Shown here piece by piece: positions 1 to 8,411 of a stretch of DNA of 64,000 nt; position 1 is the stretch's first letter, and every line of letters begins with the position of its first letter. A program made the position numbers and the translations under genes. The stretch comes from Neotabrizicola shimadae. Lineage in GTDB: Bacteria; Pseudomonadota; Alphaproteobacteria; Rhodobacterales; Rhodobacteraceae. The notes under the pieces are model-generated. The model made no database searches. It was not told the DNA's origin and saw nothing but the letters and a program-made list of their open reading frames with translations. Where the stretch lies: the NCBI RefSeq assembly GCF_019623905.1, contig NZ_CP069370.1:2920001-2984000 (forward strand), read 5' to 3'.

Positions 1-651
1 GATGCGGATGCCATTCGCCTCGGCAAAGTCCCAATCCTCGCGGCCATAGGCCGTGCCCCGGATGCCCACCAGGACATAGCGCTTCGGATCCACCAGCCCC
101 TCTTCCACCGCACGGCGGAAGGGTGTGCCGTGGGTGTACTTGCCGGTGCCGAAATAGACGTCGTTCAGGTCGGTGTGGCTGTCGAACTGGATCAGCCCCA
201 GCGCCTCGCCGCCCCTGGCCAGCCCGCGCAGGATGGGCAGGGTGCACAGGTGGTCGCCGCCGCCGGTCAGCGGCACCACGCCCGCCGCCTTCACCTTCGC
301 ATAGAAGGCCTCCATCCGGTCCAGGCTGTCCATCAGGTCCGCCGGATTGGGCGCCACATCGCCCAGATCGGCGCATTTGCACAATTCGAACGGCGCCACC
401 CAGGTCGCGCCGTTCTTCGCTCGGATCATCGTGGACAGATCGCGCAACTGCCGCGGGCCATGCCGCGGGCCGGGGCGGTTCGTCGTCCCGCCATCCCAGG
501 GCGCGCCGATCAGCCCGATCTCCACCTCGCCGAACCGCGCATGGTCAAAGGGCACATGCGGCAGCCGCATGAAGGTGGGGATCCCCGCGAATCGCGGAAG
601 GTCCACCCCCGAAACCGGGGTGAAGAAGCCATCGTGCGTCGTTCCCGTCAT
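1..651 (-). CDS. Ureohydrolase (agmatinase/guanidinobutyrase family), C-terminus outside window
   Basis: The gene runs off the left edge, so only the N-terminal 217 residues are visible. It opens MTGTTHDGFF and has the arginase-fold signatures: a GGGDH motif and the metal-binding segment DSHTD, where most relatives have DAHxD. The following stretch GKYTHGTPFRRAVEEG is typical of agmatinase and guanidinobutyrase rather than arginase. Such enzymes hydrolyse a guanidino compound to urea and an amine with two Mn ions. The substrate cannot be set from sequence, so no symbol is given. The Ala-to-Ser change in the metal motif is conservative. It is divergent from the bactofilin gene, with about 200 bp between them. 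Confidence 0.85.
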   Translation of the reverse strand, partial: MTGTTHDGFFTPVSGVDLPRFAGIPTFMRLPHVPFDHARFGEVEIGLIGAPWDGGTTNRPGPRHGPRQLRDLSTMIRAKNGATWVAPFELCKCADLGDVAPNPADLMDSLDRMEAFYAKVKAAGVVPLTGGGDHLCTLPILRGLARGGEALGLIQFDSHTDLNDVYFGTGKYTHGTPFRRAVEEGLVDPKRYVLVGIRGTAYGREDWDFAEANGIRI

Positions 652-849
652 CTCGTCTTTCCCTGGGCCGCTCTGGTCACGGCGCAGTTGACCACCCGTT
701 CCCGGCGCTGTCCGGTCCGCTTCCGACATGGAACAGCGCGAAAAACCGCGCGTTGTCCCCACGGGGCTTGACCCGTCGCCGCCCTTTGGGTGTTGATCGC
801 TGCGTCAAGGCGCCCGCGCGGCGCGAGCCTGCCCCCGGGAGGGATTTTC

Positions 850-1218
850 ATGTTCAGCAAGACCGACACCACCGCGGCGCCCGCCCGCTCCGGCTCCGCC
901 ACCTCTGCGGGACGGTCTGTGTTCTCCAGCGACCTCAAGATCACGGGCGAGGTCTCCTCTGCCGGCACGCTGGAAATCCTGGGCGAGGTCGATGGCAATG
1001 TCTCGGCCCGCGGCCTGCTGATCGGCGCCGAAGGCCGGGTCAGCGGCACCGTCCAGGCCGATACGGTCGAAGTGCGCGGCCATCTGGAAGGCAAGGTCGC
1101 CACCAACGATTTCACCCTGCGCGCCCCGGCCGAGGTGGCCGCCGATGTGACCTACCGCGTCCTGGTCATCGAAAGCGGCGCCACCATCGAAGGCCATTTC
1201 GCCCGCGCGAAGGACTGA
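850..1218 (+). CDS. Bactofilin family protein
   Basis: A 122-residue protein of the bactofilin (DUF583) family, which builds nucleotide-free filaments from a right-handed beta helix and often positions cell-wall or division enzymes. The short N-terminal tail (residues 1-25) is Ser/Thr/Ala rich. The core has short repeats with regularly spaced Gly and Val (LKITGEVSS, LEILGEVDGNV, GRVSGTVQADTVEVRGHLEG). The ATG at 850 is preceded by GGGAGGG and is preferred to an in-frame start 60 bases upstream that adds a basic, non-conserved stretch. It ends 8 bases before the convergent LssY-C gene. No adjacent peptidase or wall enzyme shows its partner. Confidence 0.85.
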   Translation: MFSKTDTTAAPARSGSATSAGRSVFSSDLKITGEVSSAGTLEILGEVDGNVSARGLLIGAEGRVSGTVQADTVEVRGHLEGKVATNDFTLRAPAEVAADVTYRVLVIESGATIEGHFARAKD

Positions 1219-1225
1219 TCGCCCC

Positions 1226-2032
1226 TCACGGCGCCACGGCCGAAGCCACCGCGCTCCACACCTGGTTCTTCAGCGCAACGATCGGCGGGTCCGGATCCTG
1301 CACCGGTGGCTTGTCCACCGGCGCCGCGCCGGGCGACAGCACGGCCATCCTGATCTCGCCATCCGTATAGTAGCGGTCGCCGCCGCCATTTCGCCCGTTC
1401 AGCGTCGGGCCCACGCCCGTCATGCCGTAAAGCGTGGTCACCACCTTCGCCGCCACCAGGTCGCCGATCAGCAGGTTGCGCTCATCGTCGATATCGGGCG
1501 CGATGTGATGCGTCACCTGGCCCGTGTCGCGGCTCAACTCCACACCCGCGTCCTGCGTGGCCGAGCCCAGCCAGACCGGCCGCCCCTCCACGCCTTTTTC
1601 CAGCACCTTCCAGTACCGCACATGGTTGCGACGGTCGGCGCTGTCGCCGATGGGTTTCTCGAAGGCCAGGTCCTCCTTGCGCCCCTGATACAGCAAGGGC
1701 GACACCGGCGCCGCATCATAGGGCCGGTCCAGCATCACGCTCGCCACGATCCGCACCGAGGATTTCAGCGTCACCGGATCGGCCGGATACCACCCCGCCG
1801 CATGCATCGCGGCCAGCACGTCGTCCTCCGATCCCACCAGCCCCACGTTCAGCGGGTCGCCCGGAATCCCCTGTTCGGTATGCGTCACCATCTCGGCCTC
1901 GGCCAGGCCGGGCTGATGCTCGCGGTGATACCACAGCCGCGGCAAGATCAGATAGGCCGCCACGGCCCAGACGACCAGCGCACCCAGCACCCATGTCAGG
2001 ATGCGCCGACGACGGCTTTCTTCTCGCATCAC
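1226..2032 (-). CDS. LssY C-terminal domain protein, membrane anchored
   Basis: A 268-residue protein with one N-terminal membrane segment (about residues 11-30) and a soluble domain matching the LssY C-terminal family. Visible markers are DPLNVGLVGSEDDV, AMHAAGWYPADP, SPLLYQGRKEDLAFEKP, WLGSATQDAGVE and THHIAPDIDDERN. The biochemical role of this domain is unknown; it is often joined to or near PAP2 phosphatases. The start is GTG at 2032 or the adjacent ATG at 2029. It begins only a few bases after the stop of the alpha/beta hydrolase, so the two are probably one transcript. Confidence 0.75.
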   Translation of the reverse strand: MMREESRRRRILTWVLGALVVWAVAAYLILPRLWYHREHQPGLAEAEMVTHTEQGIPGDPLNVGLVGSEDDVLAAMHAAGWYPADPVTLKSSVRIVASVMLDRPYDAAPVSPLLYQGRKEDLAFEKPIGDSADRRNHVRYWKVLEKGVEGRPVWLGSATQDAGVELSRDTGQVTHHIAPDIDDERNLLIGDLVAAKVVTTLYGMTGVGPTLNGRNGGGDRYYTDGEIRMAVLSPGAAPVDKPPVQDPDPPIVALKNQVWSAVASAVAP

Positions 2033-2039
2033 GCCCCGG

Positions 2040-2879
2040 TCACTGGTCGATGAAGGCGCGCACCGACGCCGTGTATTCGTCAGGGGCCTGCAACATCGCG
2101 AAATGGCTCGTTTCCGGCAGGATCACCAGTTGCGAGCCCGCAATCAGCGCCGCGATCTTCTCGGTATGCGGCCGCAGAATCGCCTCGTCATGGTCGCCCG
2201 CCACCACGGCGGTCGGCACGGTGATCGCCGCCACCTGCGCATCGGTCCAGTTGGGCTGGGTCGCCCACATCTCGCCGATCTGCGCCACGAAGCCGTCGAA
2301 CTGGTCGGGCGTCGGCGACATCTTCGCGTAATCGCCCGCCATGCGTTCGATATAGGCGTTGAACACCGCATCCTCGGCCACGCTCGGGTCCACCCCGTCG
2401 GTCGTGATGTTCGCCGCCTGGGCATAAAGATGATCCAGCCGCTCGGGATGGCTCATCGCGATGTCCAGCCCGATGATGCCGCCATCCGACCAGCCGACCA
2501 GATCCACCTTGTCGATCTTCAGGTAGTCCAGCAGCGCCAGGTAATCCGAAGCCATCAGGTCATAGCCGAAAGGCTCCTCCGTCCGGCTGGACCGGCCATG
2601 CCCCCGGCTGTCGGCCACAATGACCAGATGATCCTTCATCAGGTCGGCCACCTGGTTCGACCAGATGTCGGCATGGCCCAGCCCGCCATGGATCAGCAGC
2701 ACCGGATCGCCCGCGCCATAGGTGGCATAATACATCTCGATCCCGTTCACCGGCGCCTTGCCGGTCAAGACAGGCTCGGGCATCGGCGGCGCCTCGGGGA
2801 TCGACATCCAGCGGTCCTCCGCCAGCGCCGGCAGGCTCAGGGCGAACAGACCCGTCAGAACAGCAGCCGTCAGTCTCAT
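2040..2879 (-). CDS. Secreted alpha/beta hydrolase
   Basis: A 279-residue alpha/beta-hydrolase fold protein with a Sec signal peptide (MRLTAAVLTG..., cleavage after ALA at about residue 20), so probably periplasmic. The oxyanion loop is HGG (about 64-66), the nucleophile elbow is GWSDGG with Ser131, and the likely acid and histidine are Asp231 (GDHDEA) and His259 (TSHFAM). All catalytic elements are intact. The ATG at 2879 is chosen because GAGGGGGG lies just upstream and because it starts the signal peptide cleanly; an in-frame ATG 15 bases earlier is less likely. The substrate is unknown. It is probably co-transcribed with the LssY-C gene downstream. Confidence 0.85.
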   Translation of the reverse strand: MRLTAAVLTGLFALSLPALAEDRWMSIPEAPPMPEPVLTGKAPVNGIEMYYATYGAGDPVLLIHGGLGHADIWSNQVADLMKDHLVIVADSRGHGRSSRTEEPFGYDLMASDYLALLDYLKIDKVDLVGWSDGGIIGLDIAMSHPERLDHLYAQAANITTDGVDPSVAEDAVFNAYIERMAGDYAKMSPTPDQFDGFVAQIGEMWATQPNWTDAQVAAITVPTAVVAGDHDEAILRPHTEKIAALIAGSQLVILPETSHFAMLQAPDEYTASVRAFIDQ

Positions 2880-2939
2880 GGCTTCCCCCCTCATCGGTCG
2901 CTCTCACCATCGCGCCCGGCCAGCGGCAGGTCAATCGCC

Positions 2940-3800
2940 TTACTCGGCCGCCAGCGGCACCGAATCGCGGCCAATCTCCACCAGTTCTGCAACCACCTCG
3001 GACATCAGGCCGCGGAAGGCATCGAAGTCGGCGCGTGGCCGCACCAGGGCCTCGTCCATGTAAAGCGACCGGTCGATCTCTACCTGCACCACATGCCGCC
3101 CGCGCGCGGGCCGGCCATAGGCCTGCGCGATATGCGCCCCCGCAAACGGCGCGTTGCGCGCCACCCGCAGCCCGGCCCGGCGAAAGGCGGCCTCCACCCG
3201 CAGCACGATCTCCTGCCCCGCCGCCGCCCCGAACCTGTCGCCCAGCACCACATCGGGCCGGTCACGCCCCGGCCGGGCATGGGCCTCGATCGCCTCGTGC
3301 GGCATGGAATGGCAGTCGATCAGCACCGCATCGCCGAACAGCGCGACCGATTCCTCGATCAGCCCACGCAGCCGGTCGTGCCAGGGATGCCACCACCGCG
3401 CCAGACGCGCCTCGGCCTCGGCCCGGCTCAGCTTGCCGCGATAGATCGCCCGCCCGTTCGCCACCACGCGCGGAATCACCCCCAACCCGGAAGAAATGCG
3501 CGGGTTATGCGCCGACCGGCCCACCCCCTCGATCACCGCGGGGTCCAGCTCGTCCGCCGCCCGGTTCAGGTCCAGAAAGGCCCGCGGCGCCCGCGCCGCC
3601 AGCAGGGGCGCGCCCCATTGCGGCGCCGAATCGAACAGCAGGTCCACGAAGGCATCTTCCGAGGACCGGATGGTCCGCTCGTCCAGCACGCTGGCCGCCA
3701 GGAATTCGCGCGGATAATCCCGCCCGCTGTGCGGCGATGAAAAGATCACCGACGTATCGCGCCGCATCGGCTGGTGCAGGATGAAGCTTTGCTCGGCCAT
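2940..3800 (-). CDS. N-formylglutamate amidohydrolase family protein
   Basis: A 286-residue member of the N-formylglutamate amidohydrolase (HutG-like FGase) family. Family signatures are FSSPHSGRDYP near the N-terminus, the LIDCHSMP metal segment, and the late EIDRSLYMDE block. In the histidine-utilisation route with formiminoglutamate deiminase this enzyme releases glutamate and formate. No other hut gene lies nearby, so a stand-alone amidohydrolase role is possible. The start at 3800 follows GGAGAAGGAG. Confidence is high for the family and moderate for the substrate. Confidence 0.85.
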   Translation of the reverse strand: MAEQSFILHQPMRRDTSVIFSSPHSGRDYPREFLAASVLDERTIRSSEDAFVDLLFDSAPQWGAPLLAARAPRAFLDLNRAADELDPAVIEGVGRSAHNPRISSGLGVIPRVVANGRAIYRGKLSRAEAEARLARWWHPWHDRLRGLIEESVALFGDAVLIDCHSMPHEAIEAHARPGRDRPDVVLGDRFGAAAGQEIVLRVEAAFRRAGLRVARNAPFAGAHIAQAYGRPARGRHVVQVEIDRSLYMDEALVRPRADFDAFRGLMSEVVAELVEIGRDSVPLAAE

Positions 3801-3854
3801 AGGCTCCTTCTCCACGCCAAGATATAGACGGGATTCGTTGCCGGTCGAAACCCC

Positions 3855-3883
3855 TTGAACCCCTGCGCGACTCCTTTTATAGA
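3855..3883 (+). promoter_or_regulatory. Sigma70-type promoter of tRNA-Val
   Basis: TTGAAC at 3855-3860 and TATAGA at 3878-3883 are separated by 17 bases, close to the housekeeping consensus and stronger than most promoters in this G+C-rich window. The predicted start (about 3890) lies immediately before a hairpin (3891-3917, arms CCCGA/TCGGG with inner CGGCC/GGCCG) that ends 5 bases before the tRNA. The hairpin would form the 5' leader of the precursor. Confidence 0.6.
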
Positions 3884-3922
3884 CCCCGCACCCGAGACGG
3901 CCTTGGCCGGTTTCGGGCGTGT

Positions 3923-3997
3923 GGGCGGTTAGCTCAGCGGTAGAGCACTACGTTGACATCGTAGTGGCCACTGGTTCGATCCCAGTACCGCCCACCA
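3923..3997 (+). tRNA. tRNA-Val (anticodon GAC)
   Basis: A complete cloverleaf can be drawn. The acceptor arms GGGCGGT and ACCGCCC pair, the D stem is GCTC/GAGC, and the anticodon stem is CTACG/CGTAG with loop TTGACAT. The anticodon GAC is at 3955-3957. The T arm carries GGTTCGATCCC. Discriminator A and the CCA end are encoded in the DNA. GAC reads the GTC valine codon, which is common in this genome. Confidence 0.97.
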
Positions 3998-4070
3998 TTC
4001 ACCGCCCCGGATCGCATCCGGGGCACGTTGTTTTCAAGGCGCACGCGCGCCGCGAAGAAGGAGAGATGCG

Positions 4071-4196
4071 ATGAAGGTTGCGAACTCGCTCCGCTCGCTG
4101 AAGACGCGTCATCGCGATTGCCAGATCGTGCGCCGCAAGGGCCGCGTCTACGTGATCAACAAGACGCAAAAGCGCTACAAGGCCCGTCAGGGCTGA
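4071..4196 (+). CDS. rpmJ: Ribosomal protein bL36
   Basis: A 41-residue basic protein opening [17 protein letters not shown] and ending KRYKARQG, which is large-subunit protein bL36. It is the variant lacking the complete zinc-binding Cys set (only one Cys is visible), the form usual in alphaproteobacteria. GAAGAAGGAGAG lies just before the ATG. It lies 73 bases after tRNA-Val and could be read from the same promoter. A strong terminator follows. Confidence 0.96.
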   Translation: MKVANSLRSLKTRHRDCQIVRRKGRVYVINKTQKRYKARQG

Positions 4197-4221
4197 TCGC
4201 GCTTCCGGCCTGCCGGAATTG

Positions 4222-4258
4222 AACGGGCCGCCTGCGGAAAACCGCGGCGGCCCGTTTC
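4222..4258 (+). terminator. Rho-independent terminator after rpmJ
   Basis: AACGGGCCGCC (4222-4232) pairs perfectly with GGCGGCCCGTT (4246-4256). An inner GCGG-AAAA-CCGC stem caps it and a short T run follows. It closes the tRNA-Val/rpmJ unit. Confidence 0.85.
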
Positions 4259-4304
4259 CATTTCCGGCGCCAGCTTGCCGCCGTCGCCCTGACAAGGGAA
4301 AATT

Positions 4305-4378
4305 GTTAAGTCCAAGTTAATGCGGCCGCATAACCCATTGATAATGCTGCGCCCGACATGGCGTCCGAGCTCGGACGC
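4305..4378 (+). repeat. Composite intergenic element, copy A (CtrA-like box plus 18-bp palindrome)
   Basis: The left end is TTAA-N7-TTAA (4306-4320) flanked by G, which on the minus strand reads TTAA-N7-TTAAC, the published CtrA full-site form. Exactly 40 bases later comes GCGTCCGAGCTCGGACGC (4361-4378), a perfect 18-bp palindrome. CATTGAT lies in between. A second copy with the same parts at the same spacing is at 18508-18581. It lies between the rpmJ terminator and a small membrane-type gene. Confidence 0.8.
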
Positions 4379-4459
4379 TTCCGCCCGGCCCAGGGCCACA
4401 AGCCCCTTTTGTCCCGCCCCGCCCTGCCCTATCCTGACCGCCTCAGCAGGGAGGATCCC

Positions 4460-4759
4460 ATGCCCGTCGCCCGCCTTCTGCCCCTTGCCCTCCGCGTCGG
4501 CGCCGCCGCCGGCACCGCCTGGGCCGTGACCCGCGTGGTCCGCGCCCGGCTGAACCCCGGCCGCACCGACCAACGGGCGGAGGACGCCCTCGACGACCTG
4601 CCCGAGGGCCTCGCCCTCCACGCCCCGAAGGACCGCGCCGAGGACGCCCAGAAGAACGCCGCCTTCCGCCTGCGCCGGGTGATCCACTGGCGGGGCGAGG
4701 CCGTCGAACTGGACGCCAGCCTCCTCGGCCGCATCCGCCTGCGCCGCCTGCCCGGATGA
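4460..4759 (+). CDS. Small hypothetical protein with N-terminal hydrophobic segment
   Basis: A 99-residue protein that I do not recognise. The first 25 residues (MPVARLLPLALRVGAAAGTAW...) form one hydrophobic segment that could anchor it in the inner membrane. The rest is charged and ends LRRVIHWRGEAVELDASLLGRIRLRRLPG in two pieces of beta-like sequence. GGGAGGAT precedes the ATG. Its stop overlaps the ATG of the following GST (ATGA at 4756), so translation is probably coupled. The composite repeat element lies about 80 bases upstream. Confidence 0.65.
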   Translation: MPVARLLPLALRVGAAAGTAWAVTRVVRARLNPGRTDQRAEDALDDLPEGLALHAPKDRAEDAQKNAAFRLRRVIHWRGEAVELDASLLGRIRLRRLPG

Positions 4760-5367
4760 TGCGCCTCTTCCACTCCCCCGCCTCGCCCTTCGTCCGCAAG
4801 GTCATGGTGGTCCTGCACGAAACCGGCCTCCTTTCGGAAACCGAGCTCGTGGGCGCCTCGGGCAACCCGGTCGAGCCCGGCTCGATGCCCGTCGCCCACA
4901 ACCCCCTCGGCAAGATCCCCGCCCTCGTCCTCGACGACGGCCGCTGCCTCTTCGACAGCCGCGTGATCTGCCGCTACCTCGACGCCCGCGCGAGGGCCGG
5001 CCTTTACGGCGAGGGCGACATGCTCTGGGACACGCTCGCCACCGAGGCGCTGGCCGACGGCATGATGGAAGCCGCGGTCCTCATCGTCTACGAATCCCGC
5101 ATCCGCCCCGAAGATCTGCGCTATGCCCCCTGGGTCGAAGGCCAGTGGTCCAAGATCGCCCGCGGCCTCGCCGCCCTGGAAGACCGCGCCGATGACCTGG
5201 CCCAGGCCCCCTTCGGCATGGCCCAGATTGCTGTCGCCTCGGCGCTTGGCTACCTCACCTTCCGCCTGCCCCACCGCGACTGGCCCGCCACCGCTCCCCG
5301 CCTTGCCGCCTGGTTCGAAACCGCCGCGCAACGCCCCTCCCTGGCCGCAACCGCGCCCCATGCGTGA
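4756..5367 (+). CDS. Glutathione S-transferase family protein
   Basis: A 203-residue protein with the two-domain GST layout. The thioredoxin-like N-terminal half opens MMRLFHSPASPFVRKV, with the SPASPF active-site region and NPLGKIPALV before the cis-proline. The helical C-terminal half starts at about residue 85. The ESR-type motif is replaced by DSRVICRYLD. A substrate cannot be assigned. The ATG at 4756 overlaps the upstream stop. It is the first of two GST-fold genes in the window and is unlike the FzlA-type one. Confidence 0.85.
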   Translation: MMRLFHSPASPFVRKVMVVLHETGLLSETELVGASGNPVEPGSMPVAHNPLGKIPALVLDDGRCLFDSRVICRYLDARARAGLYGEGDMLWDTLATEALADGMMEAAVLIVYESRIRPEDLRYAPWVEGQWSKIARGLAALEDRADDLAQAPFGMAQIAVASALGYLTFRLPHRDWPATAPRLAAWFETAAQRPSLAATAPHA

Positions 5368-5467
5368 CAGGAAGCGGCAGGCATGCAACGGCAGCGCGGA
5401 AAGGCTGCCCCGGCAGGGTGATGCGCGCCTTTGTCCGCTGGACCTCTGGCCTAGCCTCCCATAAAAG

Positions 5468-5531
5468 CCGCCTGTCGGTGTCCCGAAACTTGGCTTTCGG
5501 GATCCAAGGCTCATCGGCCGTGAACAGGCGG
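5468..5531 (+). promoter_or_regulatory. Structured 5' leader of petABC, possible pseudoknot
   Basis: In the 184-base gap before petA, TCCCGAAA (5481-5488) pairs with TTTCGGGA (5495-5502). The hairpin loop CTTGG (5489-5493) can pair with CCAAG at 5504-5508, making an H-type pseudoknot. An outer stem CCGCCTGT (5468-5475)/ACAGGCGG (5524-5531) encloses it. It ends about 20 bases before the petA start and just before its Shine-Dalgarno. The pairing is seen directly; any regulatory role is inferred. Confidence 0.45.
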
Positions 5532-5551
5532 CCGCGCAAGGGAGAGGATTC

Positions 5552-6130
5552 GTGTCCCACGCAGAAGAACCCGCAGGCACCCGCCGCGACTTCCTCTATT
5601 ACGCCACCGCCGGGGCCGGCGCCGTTGCCGTTGGGGCAGCGACTTGGCCTCTGATCAACCAGATGAACCCATCGGCCGATGTCCAGGCTCTGTCGTCGAT
5701 CTATGTCGACGTCTCCGCCGTCGATGTCGGCACGCAGCTCACGGTGAAATGGCTGGGCAAGCCCGTCTTCATCCGCCGCCGCGCCCCCGAGGAGATCGAG
5801 GCCGCCCGCGCCGTGCCGCTGGCAGACCTGGTCGACAAGCTGGCCGAAAACAAGAACCTGCCCAACACGGCCGAAGCAACGGACGAAAACCGCACGCTCC
5901 CCGGCCCGGATGGCACCAACACCGGCGAATGGCTGGTGATGGTCGGCGTCTGCACCCACCTCGGCTGCGTCCCGATCGGGGATGGCTCCGGCGATTTCGG
6001 CGGCTGGTTCTGCCCCTGCCACGGCTCGCACTACGATACGGCGGGCCGCATCCGCAAGGGGCCGGCACCGCGGAACCTCGAGGTTCCCGTCGCCATGTTC
6101 GACAACGAAACCACGCTCAAGCTCGGCTGA
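5552..6130 (+). CDS. petA: Ubiquinol-cytochrome c reductase, Rieske iron-sulfur subunit
   Basis: A 192-residue Rieske protein of the cytochrome bc1 complex, which passes one electron from ubiquinol to cytochrome c1 on the periplasmic side. A Tat-type N-terminus ([19 protein letters not shown]) forms the uncleaved membrane anchor. The [2Fe-2S] ligand boxes are CTHLGC (134-139) and CPCHGSH (154-160), both intact. The start is GTG at 5552 after AAGGGAGAGG. It is the first gene of petABC; petB begins 11 bases after its stop. The leader upstream can fold into a pseudoknot. Confidence 0.97.
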   Translation: MSHAEEPAGTRRDFLYYATAGAGAVAVGAATWPLINQMNPSADVQALSSIYVDVSAVDVGTQLTVKWLGKPVFIRRRAPEEIEAARAVPLADLVDKLAENKNLPNTAEATDENRTLPGPDGTNTGEWLVMVGVCTHLGCVPIGDGSGDFGGWFCPCHGSHYDTAGRIRKGPAPRNLEVPVAMFDNETTLKLG

Positions 6131-6141
6131 GGAGAGTCCAG

Positions 6142-7464
6142 ATGGCCGGTATTCCGCACGACCATTACGAACCGAAGACGGGCTTCGAGAAGTGGCTTCA
6201 CGTCCGCCTCCCGATCGTCAGCCTCGTCTATGACACCCTGATGATCCCCACGCCCAAGAACCTCAACTGGATGTGGATCTGGGGCATCGTCCTTGCCTTC
6301 TGCCTTGCGCTGCAGATCATCACCGGCGTCGTCCTGGTGATGCATTACACCCCGCAGGTCGACATGGCCTTCGCCAGCGTCGAACACATCATGCGTGACG
6401 TGAACGGCGGCTTCATGCTGCGCTACCTGCACGCCAACGGCGCCTCGCTCTTCTTCTTTGCCGTCTATGTCCACATCTTCCGCGGTCTTTACTACGGCAG
6501 CTACAAGGCGCCCCGCGAAGTGACCTGGATCATCGGCATGCTGATCTACCTCGCGATGATGGCGACCGCCTTCATGGGCTACGTTCTGCCCTGGGGCCAG
6601 ATGTCGTTCTGGGGGGCCACGGTGATCACCGGCCTGTTCGGCGCCATCCCCGGCATCGGGCCGGACATCCAGACCTGGCTTCTTGGCGGGCCGGCGGTGG
6701 ACAATGCCACGCTGAACCGCTTCTTCTCGCTGCATTACCTGTTGCCCTTCGTCATCGCGGCGCTGGTCGTCCTGCACATCTGGGCCTTCCACACCACCGG
6801 CAACAACAACCCCACCGGGGTCGAAGTGCGCCGCACGTCGAAGGAAGACGCCAAGAAGGACACGGTTCCCTTCTGGCCCTACTATGTCATCAAGGACCTC
6901 TTCGCCCTTGTCGTGATCCTGGCGATCTTCTTCGCCGTGGTCGGCTTCATGCCCAACTACCTGGGTCACCCCGACAACTACATCGAGGCGAACCCCCTCT
7001 CGACCCCCGCCCACATCGTGCCCGAATGGTACTTCCTGCCGTTCTACGCGATCCTGCGCGCCTTCACCGGCGACGTCTGGGTGGTGCAGCTGGTGAACTT
7101 CCTGTCCTTCGGCATCATCGACGCCAAGTTCTTCGGCGTTCTGGCGATGTTCGGCGCCATCCTGGCGCTGGCCCTTGTGCCGTGGCTCGACACCTCGTCG
7201 GTCCGTTCGGGCAAGTACCGGCCGATGTTCAAGTGGTGGTTCTGGCTTCTGGCCGTGGACTTCGTCGTGCTGATGTGGGTGGGCGCCATGCCCGCCGAAG
7301 GGGTCTACACTTGGATCTCGCTCATCGCCTCGACCTACTGGTTCGCCTATTTCCTCGTGATCCTGCCGCTTCTCGGCGTGATCGAAAAGCCGCTGCCGCA
7401 ACCGGCGACGATCGAGGAAGACTTCAACGCCCACTATGGCCCCAAAGCCCATCCGGCCGAGTGA
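6142..7464 (+). CDS. petB: Ubiquinol-cytochrome c reductase, cytochrome b subunit
   Basis: A 440-residue integral membrane cytochrome b with eight expected helices. The heme ligands fall at His97, His111, His198 and His212, the same numbering as in Rhodobacter capsulatus. The quinol-oxidation PEWY motif is in [12 protein letters not shown] at about residue 294. It binds hemes bL and bH and forms the Qo and Qi sites. The ATG at 6142 follows GAGGAGAG. It is the middle gene of petABC. Confidence 0.98.
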   Translation: MAGIPHDHYEPKTGFEKWLHVRLPIVSLVYDTLMIPTPKNLNWMWIWGIVLAFCLALQIITGVVLVMHYTPQVDMAFASVEHIMRDVNGGFMLRYLHANGASLFFFAVYVHIFRGLYYGSYKAPREVTWIIGMLIYLAMMATAFMGYVLPWGQMSFWGATVITGLFGAIPGIGPDIQTWLLGGPAVDNATLNRFFSLHYLLPFVIAALVVLHIWAFHTTGNNNPTGVEVRRTSKEDAKKDTVPFWPYYVIKDLFALVVILAIFFAVVGFMPNYLGHPDNYIEANPLSTPAHIVPEWYFLPFYAILRAFTGDVWVVQLVNFLSFGIIDAKFFGVLAMFGAILALALVPWLDTSSVRSGKYRPMFKWWFWLLAVDFVVLMWVGAMPAEGVYTWISLIASTYWFAYFLVILPLLGVIEKPLPQPATIEEDFNAHYGPKAHPAE

Positions 7465-7481
7465 GAAAGGAACTGACCAAG

Positions 7482-8351
7482 ATGTTCAGGAACATCACTC
7501 TCGCGGCCGTGTCGGCGCTGGCGCTGACCTCCGGGGCGGCCCTGGCCGAGAACGAGGTGCACATCGAAGATGTCGCCTTCTCCTTCGAAGGACCATTCGG
7601 CACCTTCGACCAGTTCCAGCTGCAGCGCGGCCTTCAGGTCTATACCGAGGTCTGTGCGGCCTGCCACGGGCTGAAATATGTGCCGATCCGCACGCTGGCC
7701 GATCCCGGCGGCCCGGAACTGCCCGAAGACCAGGTGCGCGCCTATGCGGCGGCCTTCCCGGTCAACGACCCCGAGGCCAACAACCATCTGATCGACCCGG
7801 CAACGGGCGAACCGCGCGTGCTGGCCCCGATGGACAAGTTCCCGGCCAACAACGCGGCCGGCGCACCGGACCTGAGCCTGGTGGCCAAGTCGCGTGCGGC
7901 CTTCCACGGCCCCTACGGCACGGGCATCAACCAGCTCTTCAAGGGCATCGGCGGGCCGGAATACATCCACGCCCTGCTGACCGGCTACGAAGAATCGCCT
8001 GCCTGCGCGGGCGACTATGACACCGGCTACTACAACAAGGCCTTCGCCAAGGGCGGCATCCCCGACGGCTGCAAGGACGAAGCCGGCCACGCCACCATCG
8101 AAGGCAGCTGGATCGCGATGCCCCCGCCCCTGTCGGACGACATCGTCACCTATGCCGACGGTACGCCGGCGACTGTGGACCAGATGTCGATGGACGTGGC
8201 CAGCTTCCTGATGTGGGCGGCGGAACCCAAGATGATGGCGCGCAAGGAAGCCGGCTTCGTCGCCGTGGTCTTCCTCGTGATCCTCGCGAGCCTGCTCTAC
8301 CTCACCAACAAGAAGCTCTGGGCCGGCGTGAAGGGCAAGAAGTTCGTCTGA
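7482..8351 (+). CDS. petC: Ubiquinol-cytochrome c reductase, cytochrome c1 subunit
   Basis: A 289-residue cytochrome c1. A Sec signal peptide is cleaved after ALA at about residue 22. The covalent heme site is C58-x-x-C61-H62 (CAACH) and the ARKEAGF segment leads into one C-terminal membrane anchor (about 261-280). It takes electrons from the Rieske protein and passes them to a c-type cytochrome. It is the last gene of the operon, 17 bases after petB, and is followed by a strong terminator. Confidence 0.97.
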   Translation: MFRNITLAAVSALALTSGAALAENEVHIEDVAFSFEGPFGTFDQFQLQRGLQVYTEVCAACHGLKYVPIRTLADPGGPELPEDQVRAYAAAFPVNDPEANNHLIDPATGEPRVLAPMDKFPANNAAGAPDLSLVAKSRAAFHGPYGTGINQLFKGIGGPEYIHALLTGYEESPACAGDYDTGYYNKAFAKGGIPDGCKDEAGHATIEGSWIAMPPPLSDDIVTYADGTPATVDQMSMDVASFLMWAAEPKMMARKEAGFVAVVFLVILASLLYLTNKKLWAGVKGKKFV

Positions 8352-8373
8352 CGCCCCTGCCTTGGTCGACAGC

Positions 8374-8406
8374 AAACCCCGCCCCTTCCGGGCGGGGTTT
8401 CCTTTT
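8374..8406 (+). terminator. Terminator of petABC
   Basis: AAACCCCGCCC (8374-8384) pairs perfectly with GGGCGGGGTTT (8390-8400) across a 5-base loop and is followed by a T-rich tail. The A/T ends make it usable in both directions, so it may also stop the convergent DUF2793 gene. Confidence 0.88.
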
Positions 8407-8411
8407 CCGGC

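Noticed and set aside
2001-3740. Long plus-strand open frame (579 codons) opposite the hydrolase and amidohydrolase genes
   Set aside because: It is rich in Arg, Pro and His and covers two clearly recognisable genes on the other strand; this is the usual shadow frame in G+C-rich coding DNA.
6031-7452. Antisense open frame of 473 codons over petB
   Set aside because: The frame has His/Asp/Glu-rich low-complexity sequence and lies wholly opposite a conserved cytochrome b gene.
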